Below are positions 10,063 to 19,492 of a DNA stretch of 64,000 bases, piece after piece; the first letter of the stretch is position 1; the number at the start of each line of letters is the position of its first letter. Source of the stretch: Pedobacter polysacchareus (GTDB taxonomy: Bacteria > Bacteroidota > Bacteroidia > Sphingobacteriales > Sphingobacteriaceae); NCBI RefSeq assembly GCF_019802255.1, contig NZ_JAHYSS010000004.1, positions 510,621-574,620 of the forward strand. The letters are read 5' to 3'. The position numbers were made by a program, and so were the translations under genes. The notes under the pieces were generated by a model. The model was not told where the DNA came from and did no database searches. It was given only the letters and a program-made list of their open reading frames with translations.

Positions 10063-11154
10063 CTATTCCCATTTAAATACTTTGACGGCCACGGCATAAA
10101 TCCCGATACCCCATACAATCATGATCAGGATCTGGTGTTTTACATCCCATAATCCAGCACCTTCAAAAGCAACTTTTCTCATGGCATCGTTTAAATAAGT
10201 CAGCGGTAATGCCCTGCTAATAGGTTGTAACCATTCAGGGAAGGCATCGATAGAGAAAAATGTACCCGACAATAAGAATTGCGGTAAGGTAATGATGTTG
10301 GAAATAGGAGGGATGGTGCTTTCACTTTTAGCAATTCCAGAGACGACGAATCCAAAACCCATAAATACGATCAGGCCGATGATGGCCAGGATTAACATAT
10401 TAATGACGGTAATTGCGCCATGAACCAGGGTGAAATGGAAAAAGAAATGACCAATCATGATGATAAATACGGCACCCAATAAGGCAAATCCAATCCTGGC
10501 AATTCCTTCACCGAAAACAATGCTTGATTTTCTCACCGGTGTGGCGAAAAAACGTTTGATCACCAGCGTCTGACGTAAATTGAAAAATACAAATGCAGTT
10601 CCGAATACACCTGTACTCAACAGAGAGAAGCCAAGCTGTCCCGGAAGAATAAAGTCGATGGTACGGTAAATACGACCCTGTACAGTGCTTTCGTTCAATT
10701 CTGCCACAGTTGGCATCATATCTTTGGAATTTAAGTTGTACATCAGGTTATGAATCACTGATTTCAGGACATTTCCTTTGTCTATAGAAGCGGAGGTATA
10801 TGCTACCTTGGCTTTATAAGCAGGTTTCTCCGCTGTATTTTTTTCTACATGGATGAGGCCATCAATGCTGCCTTTCTCCAGATCTGTTTTAATTTCTGTG
10901 GCGTCTTTATCCCTGATCAGGTGTACTACCGGGTTTTCTTCCAGCGCCACAATGATCGGATTGTGCAGGTCAGAACCTGGTGCAATGGCCAGGTCGACTT
11001 TTATGCCGCCTTTGCCAAGAAATCCAAATACCAGGATAAAAACCAATGGGAAAGCCAGTGTAAATACTACGGCTGATGGGCTACGCATGATCGAACGGAA
11101 ACTTGCTTTCGCAAGTGCCATGGTAGCTTTAGTATGATTGTAAGGTTTGCTCAT
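10063..11154 (-). CDS. ABC-2 type transporter permease
   Basis: Membrane subunit of an ABC exporter, about 363 residues from the chosen start. The frame extends upstream to 11247 inside the ATPase gene; the ATG at 11152-11154, eight bases after the ATPase stop, is more credible and gives MSKPYNHTKATMALAKASFRS. One membrane segment follows near residue 25, then a roughly 150-residue extracytoplasmic domain, then five membrane segments, as in the ABC2_membrane_3 type (YhhJ/LinL-like). Such systems export drugs or lipids; the cargo here is unknown. It pairs with the ATPase immediately upstream. Confidence 0.88.
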   Translation of the reverse strand: MSKPYNHTKATMALAKASFRSIMRSPSAVVFTLAFPLVFILVFGFLGKGGIKVDLAIAPGSDLHNPIIVALEENPVVHLIRDKDATEIKTDLEKGSIDGLIHVEKNTAEKPAYKAKVAYTSASIDKGNVLKSVIHNLMYNLNSKDMMPTVAELNESTVQGRIYRTIDFILPGQLGFSLLSTGVFGTAFVFFNLRQTLVIKRFFATPVRKSSIVFGEGIARIGFALLGAVFIIMIGHFFFHFTLVHGAITVINMLILAIIGLIVFMGFGFVVSGIAKSESTIPPISNIITLPQFLLSGTFFSIDAFPEWLQPISRALPLTYLNDAMRKVAFEGAGLWDVKHQILIMIVWGIGIYAVAVKVFKWE

Positions 11155-11161
11155 GTTCTTA

Positions 11162-11932
11162 TTAATTGTCTTCACGCCATTCTTTGCCAGTGAGCTGGAT
11201 GAAAACATCTTCCAGATTGGCTTTTTTAACTTCTTTTTTTCTTTCAAAACCGGTGCTGATCAGCTGGTCTATCAGGTTGTCTGGCGTGTCTAATGCAATG
11301 ATTTCTCCACGTTCTACAAAGGCAACGCGGTCGCACAATTGCTCTGCTTCATCCATATAATGGGTGGTGAGGACTACGGTAGTGCCGTTTTTTCTGATCT
11401 CGATGATTAAGTCCCAAAGGTTACGTCTGGCCTGTGGATCCAAACCAGTGGTTGGTTCATCCAGGAAGATGATTTTTGGAGCATTAATTAGGGTAGTGGC
11501 AATCGAAAAACGCTGTTTTTGTCCGCCGGAAAGCGCTTTATACTTGGCTTTGGCTTTATCTTGCAGGTTAACCTTTTCCAGCATTTCCATCGGGTTGATG
11601 TCTACGCCATATAATCCGGAAAACAATTCCATCAGCTCTACGAGGTTTAGATTAGGGTAGTATCCTGCAGCCTGTAGTTGTACACCAATAATTCTTTTGA
11701 TCTTATTGGCTTCTTTATCGACATCATAACCATCTACCAGGATCTCTCCTGAAGTTTTCTCACGAAGGGTTTCTATGATTTCTAAGGTGGTGGTTTTTCC
11801 GGCTCCATTCGGACCTAAAAGTCCAAAGATTTCGTTTTGATACACATCAAAGCTGATGCCTTGTACTGCGGTAAAGTCGTCGTATTTTTTTACGAGGTTC
11901 TTCACACTAATGATGGCATTGGTGTTGTCCAT
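11162..11932 (-). CDS. ABC transporter ATP-binding protein
   Basis: A 256-residue ATPase with Walker A GPNGAGKTT near residue 39, the signature LSGGQKQRFS near 137, Walker B IIFLDEPTTGLDP near 156 and the H-loop TTHYMDEAEQLCDR. It belongs to the DrrA/CcmA-like group that drives ABC-2 exporters. It is shorter than the usual 300-odd residues, lacking most of the C-terminal extension but ending in ANLEDVFIQLTGKEWR, the typical final helix. First gene of a two-gene operon with the permease. Confidence 0.92.
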   Translation of the reverse strand: MDNTNAIISVKNLVKKYDDFTAVQGISFDVYQNEIFGLLGPNGAGKTTTLEIIETLREKTSGEILVDGYDVDKEANKIKRIIGVQLQAAGYYPNLNLVELMELFSGLYGVDINPMEMLEKVNLQDKAKAKYKALSGGQKQRFSIATTLINAPKIIFLDEPTTGLDPQARRNLWDLIIEIRKNGTTVVLTTHYMDEAEQLCDRVAFVERGEIIALDTPDNLIDQLISTGFERKKEVKKANLEDVFIQLTGKEWREDN

Positions 11933-12031
11933 GCTATAAATGTAAGAAGGTTTAGAAGGAATAGAAAACCTAATCCTGCTAAACCTTCGAATATAACGGT
12001 AAAATGATGTTTTATAGATAAATGGTCCTAA

Positions 12032-13144
12032 TTACCAGGCCAAGTCATTTTTGATCATTTCAATGAAATCATCAAATAAGTAACGTGAGTCATGTGGACC
12101 TGGAGAAGACTCTGGGTGGTATTGTACCGAGAATGCTTTTTTACCTTTCACACGGATCCCTTCGATACTTTGATCGTTCAGGTTCAAGTGGGTAATTTCT
12201 ACTTTATCCGATTTTTTCACTTCTTCAGCAATTACACCGAAACCATGATTCTGAGAAGTAACTTCACAGTGGTTTTTGATGATATTTTTTACTGGGTGGT
12301 TCAATCCTCTGTGTCCATTAAACATTTTCATGGTACCAATACCGTTAGCTTCCGCTAATAACTGGTGACCTAAGCAGATTCCGAACAATGGTTTGTCGGC
12401 CGCAAGTATTTGTTTTACAGTTTCAATTGCATAAGGCATTGCCGATGGATCACCAGGGCCGTTAGAGATAAAGTATCCGTCTGCATTCCATTTGTTCATT
12501 TCTTCAAAGCTGGTTTTAGCTGGGAATACCTGAACATACATATCTCTTGCTTCGAAGTTGCGCAGGATGTTCTTTTTAATTCCAAGGTCTAATGCTGCAA
12601 CTTTATAAGTAGCGTCAGGGTTGCCATAGAAATAAGGTTCTTTAGTAGACACCTGAGAAGACAGTTCCAGACCGTCCATAGATGGAACTGCTGCTAATTT
12701 AGCTTTCAATTCTTCAAGATCAGTGATCTCTGAAGAGATGATGCCGTTCATTGCACCTTTATTTCTGATGTGACGTACCAAAGCACGAGTGTCAATATCT
12801 GAAATTCCTACAATGTTTTCATTCTGAAAATAGTCCTGAATAGACTCTGATGCTTCTTTACGGCTAAATCCGATGTTGTAGTTTTTACAAACCAGACCTG
12901 CGATTTTGATGCTGTCAGACTCAATTTCTTCTCTGTGGATTCCATAATTCCCAATATGTGCATTGGTGGTAACCATGATCTGTCCGAAGTAAGAAGGATC
13001 AGTGAAAATTTCCTGATATCCAGTCATTCCTGTATTGAAACAGATTTCTCCGGTCGTTGTGCCGATTTTTCCCGCAGCTTTTCCGTAGTAAACGGTGCCA
13101 TCAGCCAATAACAAGATTGCAGGTAACTTGGTGTAGTTAGTCAT
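12032..13144 (-). CDS. carA: Carbamoyl-phosphate synthase small (glutaminase) subunit
   Basis: A 370-residue class I glutamine amidotransferase subunit that supplies ammonia from glutamine for carbamoyl phosphate, feeding pyrimidine and arginine synthesis. The N-terminal domain begins LLLADGTVYYGKAAG; the glutaminase nucleophile is in LFGICLGHQLLA, with the partner His and Glu in VQYHPESSPGPHD. The large subunit carB is not adjacent. A promoter with -7 box TATCTTTG (minus strand, 13266-13273) lies about 120 bases upstream. Confidence 0.96.
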   Translation of the reverse strand: MTNYTKLPAILLLADGTVYYGKAAGKIGTTTGEICFNTGMTGYQEIFTDPSYFGQIMVTTNAHIGNYGIHREEIESDSIKIAGLVCKNYNIGFSRKEASESIQDYFQNENIVGISDIDTRALVRHIRNKGAMNGIISSEITDLEELKAKLAAVPSMDGLELSSQVSTKEPYFYGNPDATYKVAALDLGIKKNILRNFEARDMYVQVFPAKTSFEEMNKWNADGYFISNGPGDPSAMPYAIETVKQILAADKPLFGICLGHQLLAEANGIGTMKMFNGHRGLNHPVKNIIKNHCEVTSQNHGFGVIAEEVKKSDKVEITHLNLNDQSIEGIRVKGKKAFSVQYHPESSPGPHDSRYLFDDFIEMIKNDLAW

Positions 13145-13247
13145 TGTGTGTATAAAAATGAGAAATTATGGTGAAAAAAGAGAAAAACGATGGATCATGC
13201 GTGATTTTGATATCACTTCTGTAGTTAACAAATGTGCTGTTAAGTAA

Positions 13248-13295
13248 CCCCTTCATTTCGGGATACAAAGATACATTTTTGAGGTTTTAAATCAA
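13248..13295 (-). promoter_or_regulatory. carA promoter with start-site hairpin
   Basis: On the minus strand TTG (13293-13295), a 19-base spacer and TATCTTTG (13266-13273) match the Bacteroidota -33/-7 consensus. The first transcribed bases contain CCC-GAAATGAA-GGG (13262 down to 13249), a small hairpin also seen after the tRNA-Phe and rpsF promoters in this window. The long leader (about 110 bases) before carA could hold further control, but no riboswitch was recognised. Confidence 0.6.
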
Positions 13296-13387
13296 GGATT
13301 TTTTTCACATTCTGTCACAAAAGCAATTAAACTCGCTTTATTTCGGATGTAAAAAGTAATTTTGCCCAAACTAAAATATAAAAAAAG

Positions 13388-14203
13388 ATGTCTGTAAATA
13401 AAGAAGTAAAACGGATCACGACCCATATTTTGCAAGCAATGAAGCAAAATGGTGAAAAGATTGCGATGTTAACTGCTTACGACTACTCGATGGCAACCAT
13501 CCTTGATGATGCTGGTTTAGATGTTTTATTGGTTGGAGATTCAGCTTCCAACGTCATGGCAGGTCATGAAACTACCTTGCCGATTACCTTAGATCAGATG
13601 ATCTATCACGCGCAATCGGTGGTTAGAGGTGCTTCACGTGCTTTAGTAGTAGTGGATCTTCCTTTTGGATCTTATCAGGGCAATTCTAAAGAAGCGCTAG
13701 TTTCTGCCATCAGAATTATGAAAGAGTCCGGTGCCCATGCGGTGAAGATGGAAGGTGGAACGGAAATCGTTGAATCTGTACAAAGAATCATTACTGCAGG
13801 AATCCCTGTAATGGGACATTTGGGTTTAACTCCTCAGTCTATATATAAGTTCGGTACTTACACAGTAAGGGCCAAAGATGAAGCGGAAGCTTTGAAATTG
13901 AAAACAGATGCGCTTGCTTTACAGGAAGCAGGATGTTTTGCCGTGGTATTGGAAAAAATTCCGGCGAAATTGGGTAAAGAAGTATCAGAATCTTTAATTA
14001 TCCCTACGATTGGAATTGGTGCAGGAACGGATTGCGACGGACAAGTATTGGTGGTAAATGACATGATTGGTTTAACAAAAGGGTTCAAGCCTCGTTTCTT
14101 ACGCCAATATGTGAACCTGTATGATGGTATTTTAAATGCCGCACAGTCTTATATTAAAGATGTGAAGTCGAGTGATTTCCCGAACGAAAAAGAGCAGTAT
14201 TAA
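13388..14203 (+). CDS. panB: 3-methyl-2-oxobutanoate hydroxymethyltransferase
   Basis: Ketopantoate hydroxymethyltransferase, 271 residues, first step of pantothenate (and so coenzyme A) synthesis, using methylene-tetrahydrofolate. Diagnostic blocks include [27 protein letters not shown] with the metal-binding Asp, [18 protein letters not shown] and the late [24 protein letters not shown] -7-like box is at 13357-13364. It is divergent from carA and followed 39 bases later by a pseudouridine synthase gene on the same strand. Confidence 0.96.
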   Translation: MSVNKEVKRITTHILQAMKQNGEKIAMLTAYDYSMATILDDAGLDVLLVGDSASNVMAGHETTLPITLDQMIYHAQSVVRGASRALVVVDLPFGSYQGNSKEALVSAIRIMKESGAHAVKMEGGTEIVESVQRIITAGIPVMGHLGLTPQSIYKFGTYTVRAKDEAEALKLKTDALALQEAGCFAVVLEKIPAKLGKEVSESLIIPTIGIGAGTDCDGQVLVVNDMIGLTKGFKPRFLRQYVNLYDGILNAAQSYIKDVKSSDFPNEKEQY

Positions 14204-14242
14204 GTTTTATAAGCAGGGCTTTAACCAGCTCCAGACCTACAG

Positions 14243-14929
14243 ATGCCAATAACAGCAAAAGATATACTTTATGAAGACAACCACCTGATTGCGATTAATA
14301 AACGCGCAGGTGATATTGTACAGGTAGATGAAACAGGGGACGAGCCCCTGGATGAAAAGGTAAAAAAGTACCTTGCCAAAACCTATAATAAGCCAAATAG
14401 TGCTTTCCTTGGCGTAGTACATCGTTTAGACCGTCCGGTAAGTGGCGTGATCTTGTTTGCAAAGACAAGCAAAGCCTTGGAACGGATGAATGCGATTTTC
14501 AAAAACAGAGAGGTAAAGAAAACTTATTGGGCAGTGGTGAGAAATAAGCCGGCACAGATTTCTGGAACTTTAGTGCATTGGCTGGTAAAGAATCCACAAA
14601 AGAACGTGGTAACACCGCATAATGTAGAAGTACCGGGCAGTCAGCGTGCGGAATTGAGCTATCGTCTGATTGGAGAACTGAACGGTTATTACCTGATTGA
14701 GGTAGATCCGCTCACTGGAAGGTCGCACCAGATCAGGGTACAGCTTTCTACGTTAGGATGTCCGATTGTAGGGGATAACAAATATGGTTACCCAAGAGGA
14801 AGTAGGAAAGGCAGCATTTGCCTTCATGCCCGCAGATTGCAATTTCTTCACCCGGTGAAAAAAGAACCGGTCAATATTTTCGCAAAGCTTCCGGTGGATG
14901 GCTTCTGGGAAAAGTTTGAAAATATGTAA
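14243..14929 (+). CDS. RluA-family RNA pseudouridine synthase
   Basis: A 228-residue pseudouridine synthase. The catalytic aspartate lies in HRLDRPVSG (around residue 60), followed by VILFAKTSKAL, KTYWAVV and the C-terminal TGRSHQIRVQL and GDNKYG motifs of the RluA/RluC/RluD group. There is no S4 domain and the N terminus is short, as in the RluA/TruC type, so the target (rRNA or tRNA uridine) cannot be named. It ends at a strong terminator and probably shares a transcript with panB. Confidence 0.9.
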   Translation: MPITAKDILYEDNHLIAINKRAGDIVQVDETGDEPLDEKVKKYLAKTYNKPNSAFLGVVHRLDRPVSGVILFAKTSKALERMNAIFKNREVKKTYWAVVRNKPAQISGTLVHWLVKNPQKNVVTPHNVEVPGSQRAELSYRLIGELNGYYLIEVDPLTGRSHQIRVQLSTLGCPIVGDNKYGYPRGSRKGSICLHARRLQFLHPVKKEPVNIFAKLPVDGFWEKFENM

Positions 14930-14952
14930 TATTTAAGCAGCGCTGCTGCTGT

Positions 14953-15006
14953 AAACCCCAATAAGCTGATGCGATAGATAGGAGCGTTAACTTATTGGGG
15001 TTTTTT
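14953..15006 (+). terminator. Terminator after the pseudouridine synthase gene
   Basis: AAACCCCAATAAG (14953-14965) pairs perfectly with CTTATTGGGGTTT (14991-15003) around a 25-base loop, and the stem runs into TTTTTT. It closes the panB-pseudouridine synthase transcript and may also act for the convergent lipoprotein gene. Confidence 0.88.
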
Positions 15007-15027
15007 ATGCCTTTTCAAGCTTTAAGA

Positions 15028-15519
15028 CTAGTTGCAAGGTTTAGGGCTAAAGACAACGTTATTGTCGAACTTCAGCTGTGCGCGGTTCTCAAACCTGTAT
15101 TTTCCTTTTTCTTCTTTGACCGGGCCGTAGCCTTCGTAGAATTTACCATCCTTTTTAAGGAGCACAATTTCCCTCACAGATCTTAGGCCTTCCGAATCAA
15201 AAGTGTATTCTGCAATTAAAGTATCCCCTTTCATTTCTCCGGAAAGCGTGCCTTTATTGGCATCTTTTTCCCAAATGTGGTAATCCAGAAAGCCAGTGAT
15301 TTCTTCACCATTGGTACGTAGCTGCATGGAAGCGGTATCTTTGTTTTTAATATATTCGTAGCAGTGGATCGAATGCTCAGGCTTGTCGTTGGTTGCGGTA
15401 AAAGTGGTGTCCACTGCAATGATTGCAGAAGAGTCTGTCAATTTTTTATCTGCCTGATTACTGGTGCAGGAAGCCATCATGGCAGCTAGGCCTGCAAATA
15501 ATAAGAGATGTTTATTCAT
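15028..15519 (-). CDS. Small lipoprotein of unknown function
   Basis: A 163-residue protein with a lipoprotein signal: MNKHLLLFAGLAAMMASC puts the lipidated cysteine at residue 18. The mature part contains two beta-rich stretches (HSIHCYEYIKNKD; GTLSGEMKGDTLIAEYTF) like other short Bacteroidota lipoproteins, but no named family was recognised. Stands alone, with the GH30 gene 185 bases upstream on the same strand. It could be a late member of the glycan locus, though nothing in it suggests carbohydrate binding. Confidence 0.6.
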   Translation of the reverse strand: MNKHLLLFAGLAAMMASCTSNQADKKLTDSSAIIAVDTTFTATNDKPEHSIHCYEYIKNKDTASMQLRTNGEEITGFLDYHIWEKDANKGTLSGEMKGDTLIAEYTFDSEGLRSVREIVLLKKDGKFYEGYGPVKEEKGKYRFENRAQLKFDNNVVFSPKPCN

Positions 15520-15703
15520 TTTTTTATGATTTGATTTCTTAGTCTACTGCAATTGGCCTGCCAAAAAGTACAAGCTTTAAAACAGCTGAACCAGAGATCA
15601 TAGCATCTGAGGATACAGAAAGAGGGTGACCATAATTAAATGATACACCCCCCTAAACTGATTTGATGATGGTATGGCTTATAAAATAAACCCATGACCA
15701 ATA

Positions 15704-17131
15704 TTATTTAGCTCTTGGCTTGCTGTTCCAGACATAAGTTCCAGCAGAACCTGCGGCAAGTGTAGTACTTACCACCTGGCCATTGTATTTAATGTTGAAG
15801 GTTTGTGCCTCGTCACTGTTATTCATCGTCACTAATACTAGTTTTCCTGCGGGTGTTTTATAAGCAACGTTCTGGATTTTATCGTTTTGATTTGAAGCAA
15901 TACGTACAGAACCAGTAGGTACGAATTTAGAAGTCTGACCGATTGAATAGAAGGCGATGTTTTTGCTCCAGGTTTTACCATCTACAGTAATTGCACCTAA
16001 ACAGCTGGTACAGCCACCATCTGGCGTAAATGGACGGTATTGTGGATCTGCTGCAAGGTTCCATTCCAATACGGTTTTACTCCAATTTCTTGGTGCACCA
16101 ATCATTAAGGTGGCAACATGCCATTTTAGGTCCTTGGCGAAATCACCAGGGCCACCTACCCATTGCTCTGTAAAATAGATGTTTTTGTTAGGGAAGGCTT
16201 CATGCACTTGTGATAAAGCAGAGATTTGTCCGCCATATAAGTGGAAAGCAGAACCATCGATGTACTGGTTAGCTTCCGGATCTTTTAAGATCGTGATTGG
16301 ATAATCCGGACGATCTGCATTATGATCATAAATGATAATTTTAGTTTTGATGCCTGCGGCTTTAAATACTGGACCTAAAGCAGTTTTCACGAAGCTGGCC
16401 TGATCCTGTGGTGTCATGTACATGCTTGGGTTGTTGCCCGGATGTAATGGCTCGTTTTGGATGGTTACCGCATCAATGACGATGCCTTGTGCTTTCATTG
16501 CCTCAATATATTTCACGAAATATTTGGCATAAACCTGATAATATTCAGGTTTTAAACTACCACCACGGTAAGCTTGATTGTCTTTCATCCAGGTAGGTGC
16601 CGTCCATGGAGAACCCATGATCTTGATTTTTGGATTGATGGCAATGATTTCTTTTAACATAGGAACCAGGTCCGTCATCTCTTTTGCAATAGAGAAGTTT
16701 TTCAGTTCCGGGTCAGTTTGTCCTTTTGGCATTTCATTATAAGTGAAGGTTTCTGCACTTAAATCTGAAGCACCAACGCTCAAACGCAGGTAACTAATGC
16801 CAATCCCATTTCCGTCCGTAGAGAAAATCTCTTTTAGCATTGCCTTTTTCTCTGCAGTAGGAAGTCCGTTCATCAAGGTAGCACTTCCACCGGTTAAGGT
16901 ATAGCCAAAGCCATCCATGGTTTGGAAAGTCTGCTGCTCATCTACTACAATATTGATGTGGTTATTCATCGCTGTAGAGAAATGTAAAGGTGTTTTTTGC
17001 TTTTGCAATAGGGCAGAGCGATCGCCGCTGGTGATCCATGATTCCACGCCAGTAGTTACTGGTGTTTCTTTTTTACTGGCACATGAACTCAATGCCAGGG
17101 CAGCAATCACGCTTAAATTTAATAATCTCAT
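15704..17131 (-). CDS. Glycoside hydrolase family 30 lipoprotein, probable endo-beta-1,6-glucanase
   Basis: A 475-residue GH30 enzyme. The lipobox LALSSC places the lipid-bearing Cys at 17, so it is membrane anchored, possibly on the cell surface. Family blocks: QTMDGFGYTLTGGSA, SWTAPTWMK-like SPWTAPTWMKDN, acid/base Glu227 in IQNEPLHPG and nucleophile Glu322 in YFTEQWVGG, then a C-terminal beta-sandwich. GH30 includes glucosylceramidases, beta-xylosidases and, in subfamily 3, endo-beta-1,6-glucanases. Presence in a SusCD locus with GH3 favours the glucanase reading. It follows the GH3 gene by 15 bases. Confidence 0.88.
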   Translation of the reverse strand: MRLLNLSVIAALALSSCASKKETPVTTGVESWITSGDRSALLQKQKTPLHFSTAMNNHINIVVDEQQTFQTMDGFGYTLTGGSATLMNGLPTAEKKAMLKEIFSTDGNGIGISYLRLSVGASDLSAETFTYNEMPKGQTDPELKNFSIAKEMTDLVPMLKEIIAINPKIKIMGSPWTAPTWMKDNQAYRGGSLKPEYYQVYAKYFVKYIEAMKAQGIVIDAVTIQNEPLHPGNNPSMYMTPQDQASFVKTALGPVFKAAGIKTKIIIYDHNADRPDYPITILKDPEANQYIDGSAFHLYGGQISALSQVHEAFPNKNIYFTEQWVGGPGDFAKDLKWHVATLMIGAPRNWSKTVLEWNLAADPQYRPFTPDGGCTSCLGAITVDGKTWSKNIAFYSIGQTSKFVPTGSVRIASNQNDKIQNVAYKTPAGKLVLVTMNNSDEAQTFNIKYNGQVVSTTLAAGSAGTYVWNSKPRAK

Positions 17132-17146
17132 AGATGCTATAGCTAA

Positions 17147-19447
17147 TTAAGGGATGTAGTTAAAATTGATTTTTTGATCTGCAATCTGAAGGGTAAATTC
17201 TCCTTCTTCCGTGATCGCTTTGCTTTCTGTATTGATGAAAGCCAGGTCTTCCGGTTGAATTTTAAAAGTAACCGTTTTTGTTTCTCCAGCTTTCAGGTCG
17301 ATTTTCTCAAATCCTCTCAAACGTTTCACATCTGGAGTGATTAAGGTGGCATATAAATCTGAAGTAAATAGTAATACACTTTCTTTACCAGCTACTTTAC
17401 CAGTGTTGCTTACGTTTACAGTAACCGTCAGCGTTTCTCCTTTTTTAAGGGTATTGCTGCTCAATTTCAATTGGTCATATTTGAAGGTAGTATAACTCAA
17501 ACCAGCACCAAATACGTATTGAGGGTTATAATCCGCATCATAATTGTAAACACCTTCTGTGGTGCCTTTATTTTCTGATGGTTTATGGTAATAGGTAAAC
17601 AAGGCGTTAGGGAATTGTGGGTACGTATAAGGCAGTTTTCCTGAAGGATTAACTACACCATACAGTACATCTGCAAGGGCATCACCACCGAAGTTACCCG
17701 GAAGGTAAGTCTGCACTACAGCAGCCATTTTCTTTTCAAATTTGCTGATCACACGTGGACGGCCTTCATTCAATACCAGGATTACTTTTTTACCGGTTGC
17801 CGCTAGTTTCTGCGCCAGTTCTGTTTGTAAATCCGACAGGTATAAATCGTTCATATTACCCGGAGATTCTGTATAAGAGTTTTCTCCAAGGCAAAGCACG
17901 ATGACATCTGCATCTTTCGCTGCAGCAATGGTTTCGTCCATTTTATCTGCATAATCCTCATAATATTTGCCATCCATTTTATAGCTCACACCTGGAAAGT
18001 AAGTTACGTTTTCTTTTCCTGCTTTATTTTGCAAAGCTTTCAGGATGGTATTGTATTTAGCGGCAAACTCTTCCACTTTTTCCCCTTGCCATGAGTAAGT
18101 CCATGCTCCGTTTAAGGTCCTCATAGAATTGGCATTCGGGCCAGCAACCAGGATTTTTGTTCCTTTCGCCAATGGCAGGATCTGATCTGTGTTTTTCAAT
18201 AAGGTGATCGATTCTGCTGCGGTCTGATAGGCTGCGTTTTCAAATTCCTTGCTGCCGAATTTCGGGTAGTCTTTAGGATGGGTAGTTGGTTTATCAAATA
18301 GGTTCAATTCATATTTTACCCATAAAATTCTTCTTACGGCATCATCAATACGAGATTCTTTAACTTTTCCTTCTTTCACTAAAGCCAAAAGGTTATCGCA
18401 GAAAGTCTCGTAGTTATAAGCGATCATCGACATGTCGATACCGGCATTAATAGCCAGCATAATCGCTTCTTTGTCGTCTTTCGCAATGCGATCTCTTTTG
18501 TAAAGGTTTTCAATATCACCCCAATCGGTCACTACTAAACCTTTGAAGTTCAATTCTTCTTTTAATAATTCCGTTAGGATATGGTAATTGGCATGAACCG
18601 GAACACCATTGATGATCCCAGAATTGATCATAATGGTTTTCGCACCTGCATCAATTGCCGCTTTAAAAGGAGGTAAATGGTACTCTCTTAATGCTTGATC
18701 TGAAATAAAAGCAGGAGTTCTGTCTTTTCCTGAAACCGATACCTGGTAACCCAGGAAGTGCTTGATCGAAGAAGCTACTTTTTCCGGATGTGAAACTTTG
18801 CCATCTTCACCTTCGTAACCTTTTACTGCGGCTACACCCAGTTCTTTAATCAGGTAAGGATCTTCTCCGAAACTTTCCCACTGACGAGGGAAACGCGGAT
18901 CAGAACCTACGTCCAATAGCGGGGCAAAGTTCCATGGAATAGCGCTTGCGCGGGTTTCATAAGCAGTAATTGAAGCACCATTTTTTACCAGTGCGCGGTT
19001 AAATGTAGCTGCCTGACCAATTTGCTGTGGGAACATTGTTGCACCAACCGTATAGGTAGCACCATGGATTTCATCTACACCATAAATCACCGGGATTTTG
19101 TTTGGTGTTTGTTTCATCGCCACATTCTGAATCTTACTGATGATGTTATACCAAACCTGCGGGGTTCTTGCTCTGTTGTTTGAAGTATTTAAGATAGAAC
19201 CAACATGGTATTTTACCAATACTCTTTGTAATTCTTTCTCGTCTAAACCGAAAGGTTCATCGCTTTCATAGCGTCCTTTTCCTTTTCCAACGACATCCAG
19301 TGTAATTTGGGCCATTTGTCCGACTTTCTCTTCAATCGTCATTTTTTTTAACAAGGCTTCTGCTTTTGCCTGGTTGTTATTTTGAGCGATAGCCGTACCA
19401 AAAGTACTGGAAAGCAACAATAAGGATAGGGTTGTTTTTAGTGTCAT
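17147..19447 (-). CDS. Glycoside hydrolase family 3 beta-glucosidase
   Basis: A 766-residue GH3 enzyme close to periplasmic BglX. A signal peptide (cut near AIAQ, residue 22) is followed by the TIM-barrel with KHFLGY near residue 229 and nucleophile Asp308 in GLVVTDWGDIE, the alpha/beta sandwich carrying the acid/base region (LCLGENSYTESPG), and a C-terminal fibronectin III-like domain. It would release glucose from oligosaccharides made by the GH30 enzyme. It lies between the SusD and GH30 genes with short gaps (45 and 15 bases), indicating one operon. Confidence 0.93.
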   Translation of the reverse strand: MTLKTTLSLLLLSSTFGTAIAQNNNQAKAEALLKKMTIEEKVGQMAQITLDVVGKGKGRYESDEPFGLDEKELQRVLVKYHVGSILNTSNNRARTPQVWYNIISKIQNVAMKQTPNKIPVIYGVDEIHGATYTVGATMFPQQIGQAATFNRALVKNGASITAYETRASAIPWNFAPLLDVGSDPRFPRQWESFGEDPYLIKELGVAAVKGYEGEDGKVSHPEKVASSIKHFLGYQVSVSGKDRTPAFISDQALREYHLPPFKAAIDAGAKTIMINSGIINGVPVHANYHILTELLKEELNFKGLVVTDWGDIENLYKRDRIAKDDKEAIMLAINAGIDMSMIAYNYETFCDNLLALVKEGKVKESRIDDAVRRILWVKYELNLFDKPTTHPKDYPKFGSKEFENAAYQTAAESITLLKNTDQILPLAKGTKILVAGPNANSMRTLNGAWTYSWQGEKVEEFAAKYNTILKALQNKAGKENVTYFPGVSYKMDGKYYEDYADKMDETIAAAKDADVIVLCLGENSYTESPGNMNDLYLSDLQTELAQKLAATGKKVILVLNEGRPRVISKFEKKMAAVVQTYLPGNFGGDALADVLYGVVNPSGKLPYTYPQFPNALFTYYHKPSENKGTTEGVYNYDADYNPQYVFGAGLSYTTFKYDQLKLSSNTLKKGETLTVTVNVSNTGKVAGKESVLLFTSDLYATLITPDVKRLRGFEKIDLKAGETKTVTFKIQPEDLAFINTESKAITEEGEFTLQIADQKINFNYIP

Positions 19448-19492
19448 TTGTGTATTTAAAAAGGGAGCAATTGATATTGCTCCCGGTAAAAA

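Noticed and set aside
13145..13265. Pyrimidine or arginine riboswitch-like leader of carA
   Set aside because: The leader is long, but no known fold, terminator/antiterminator pair or attenuator peptide was found.
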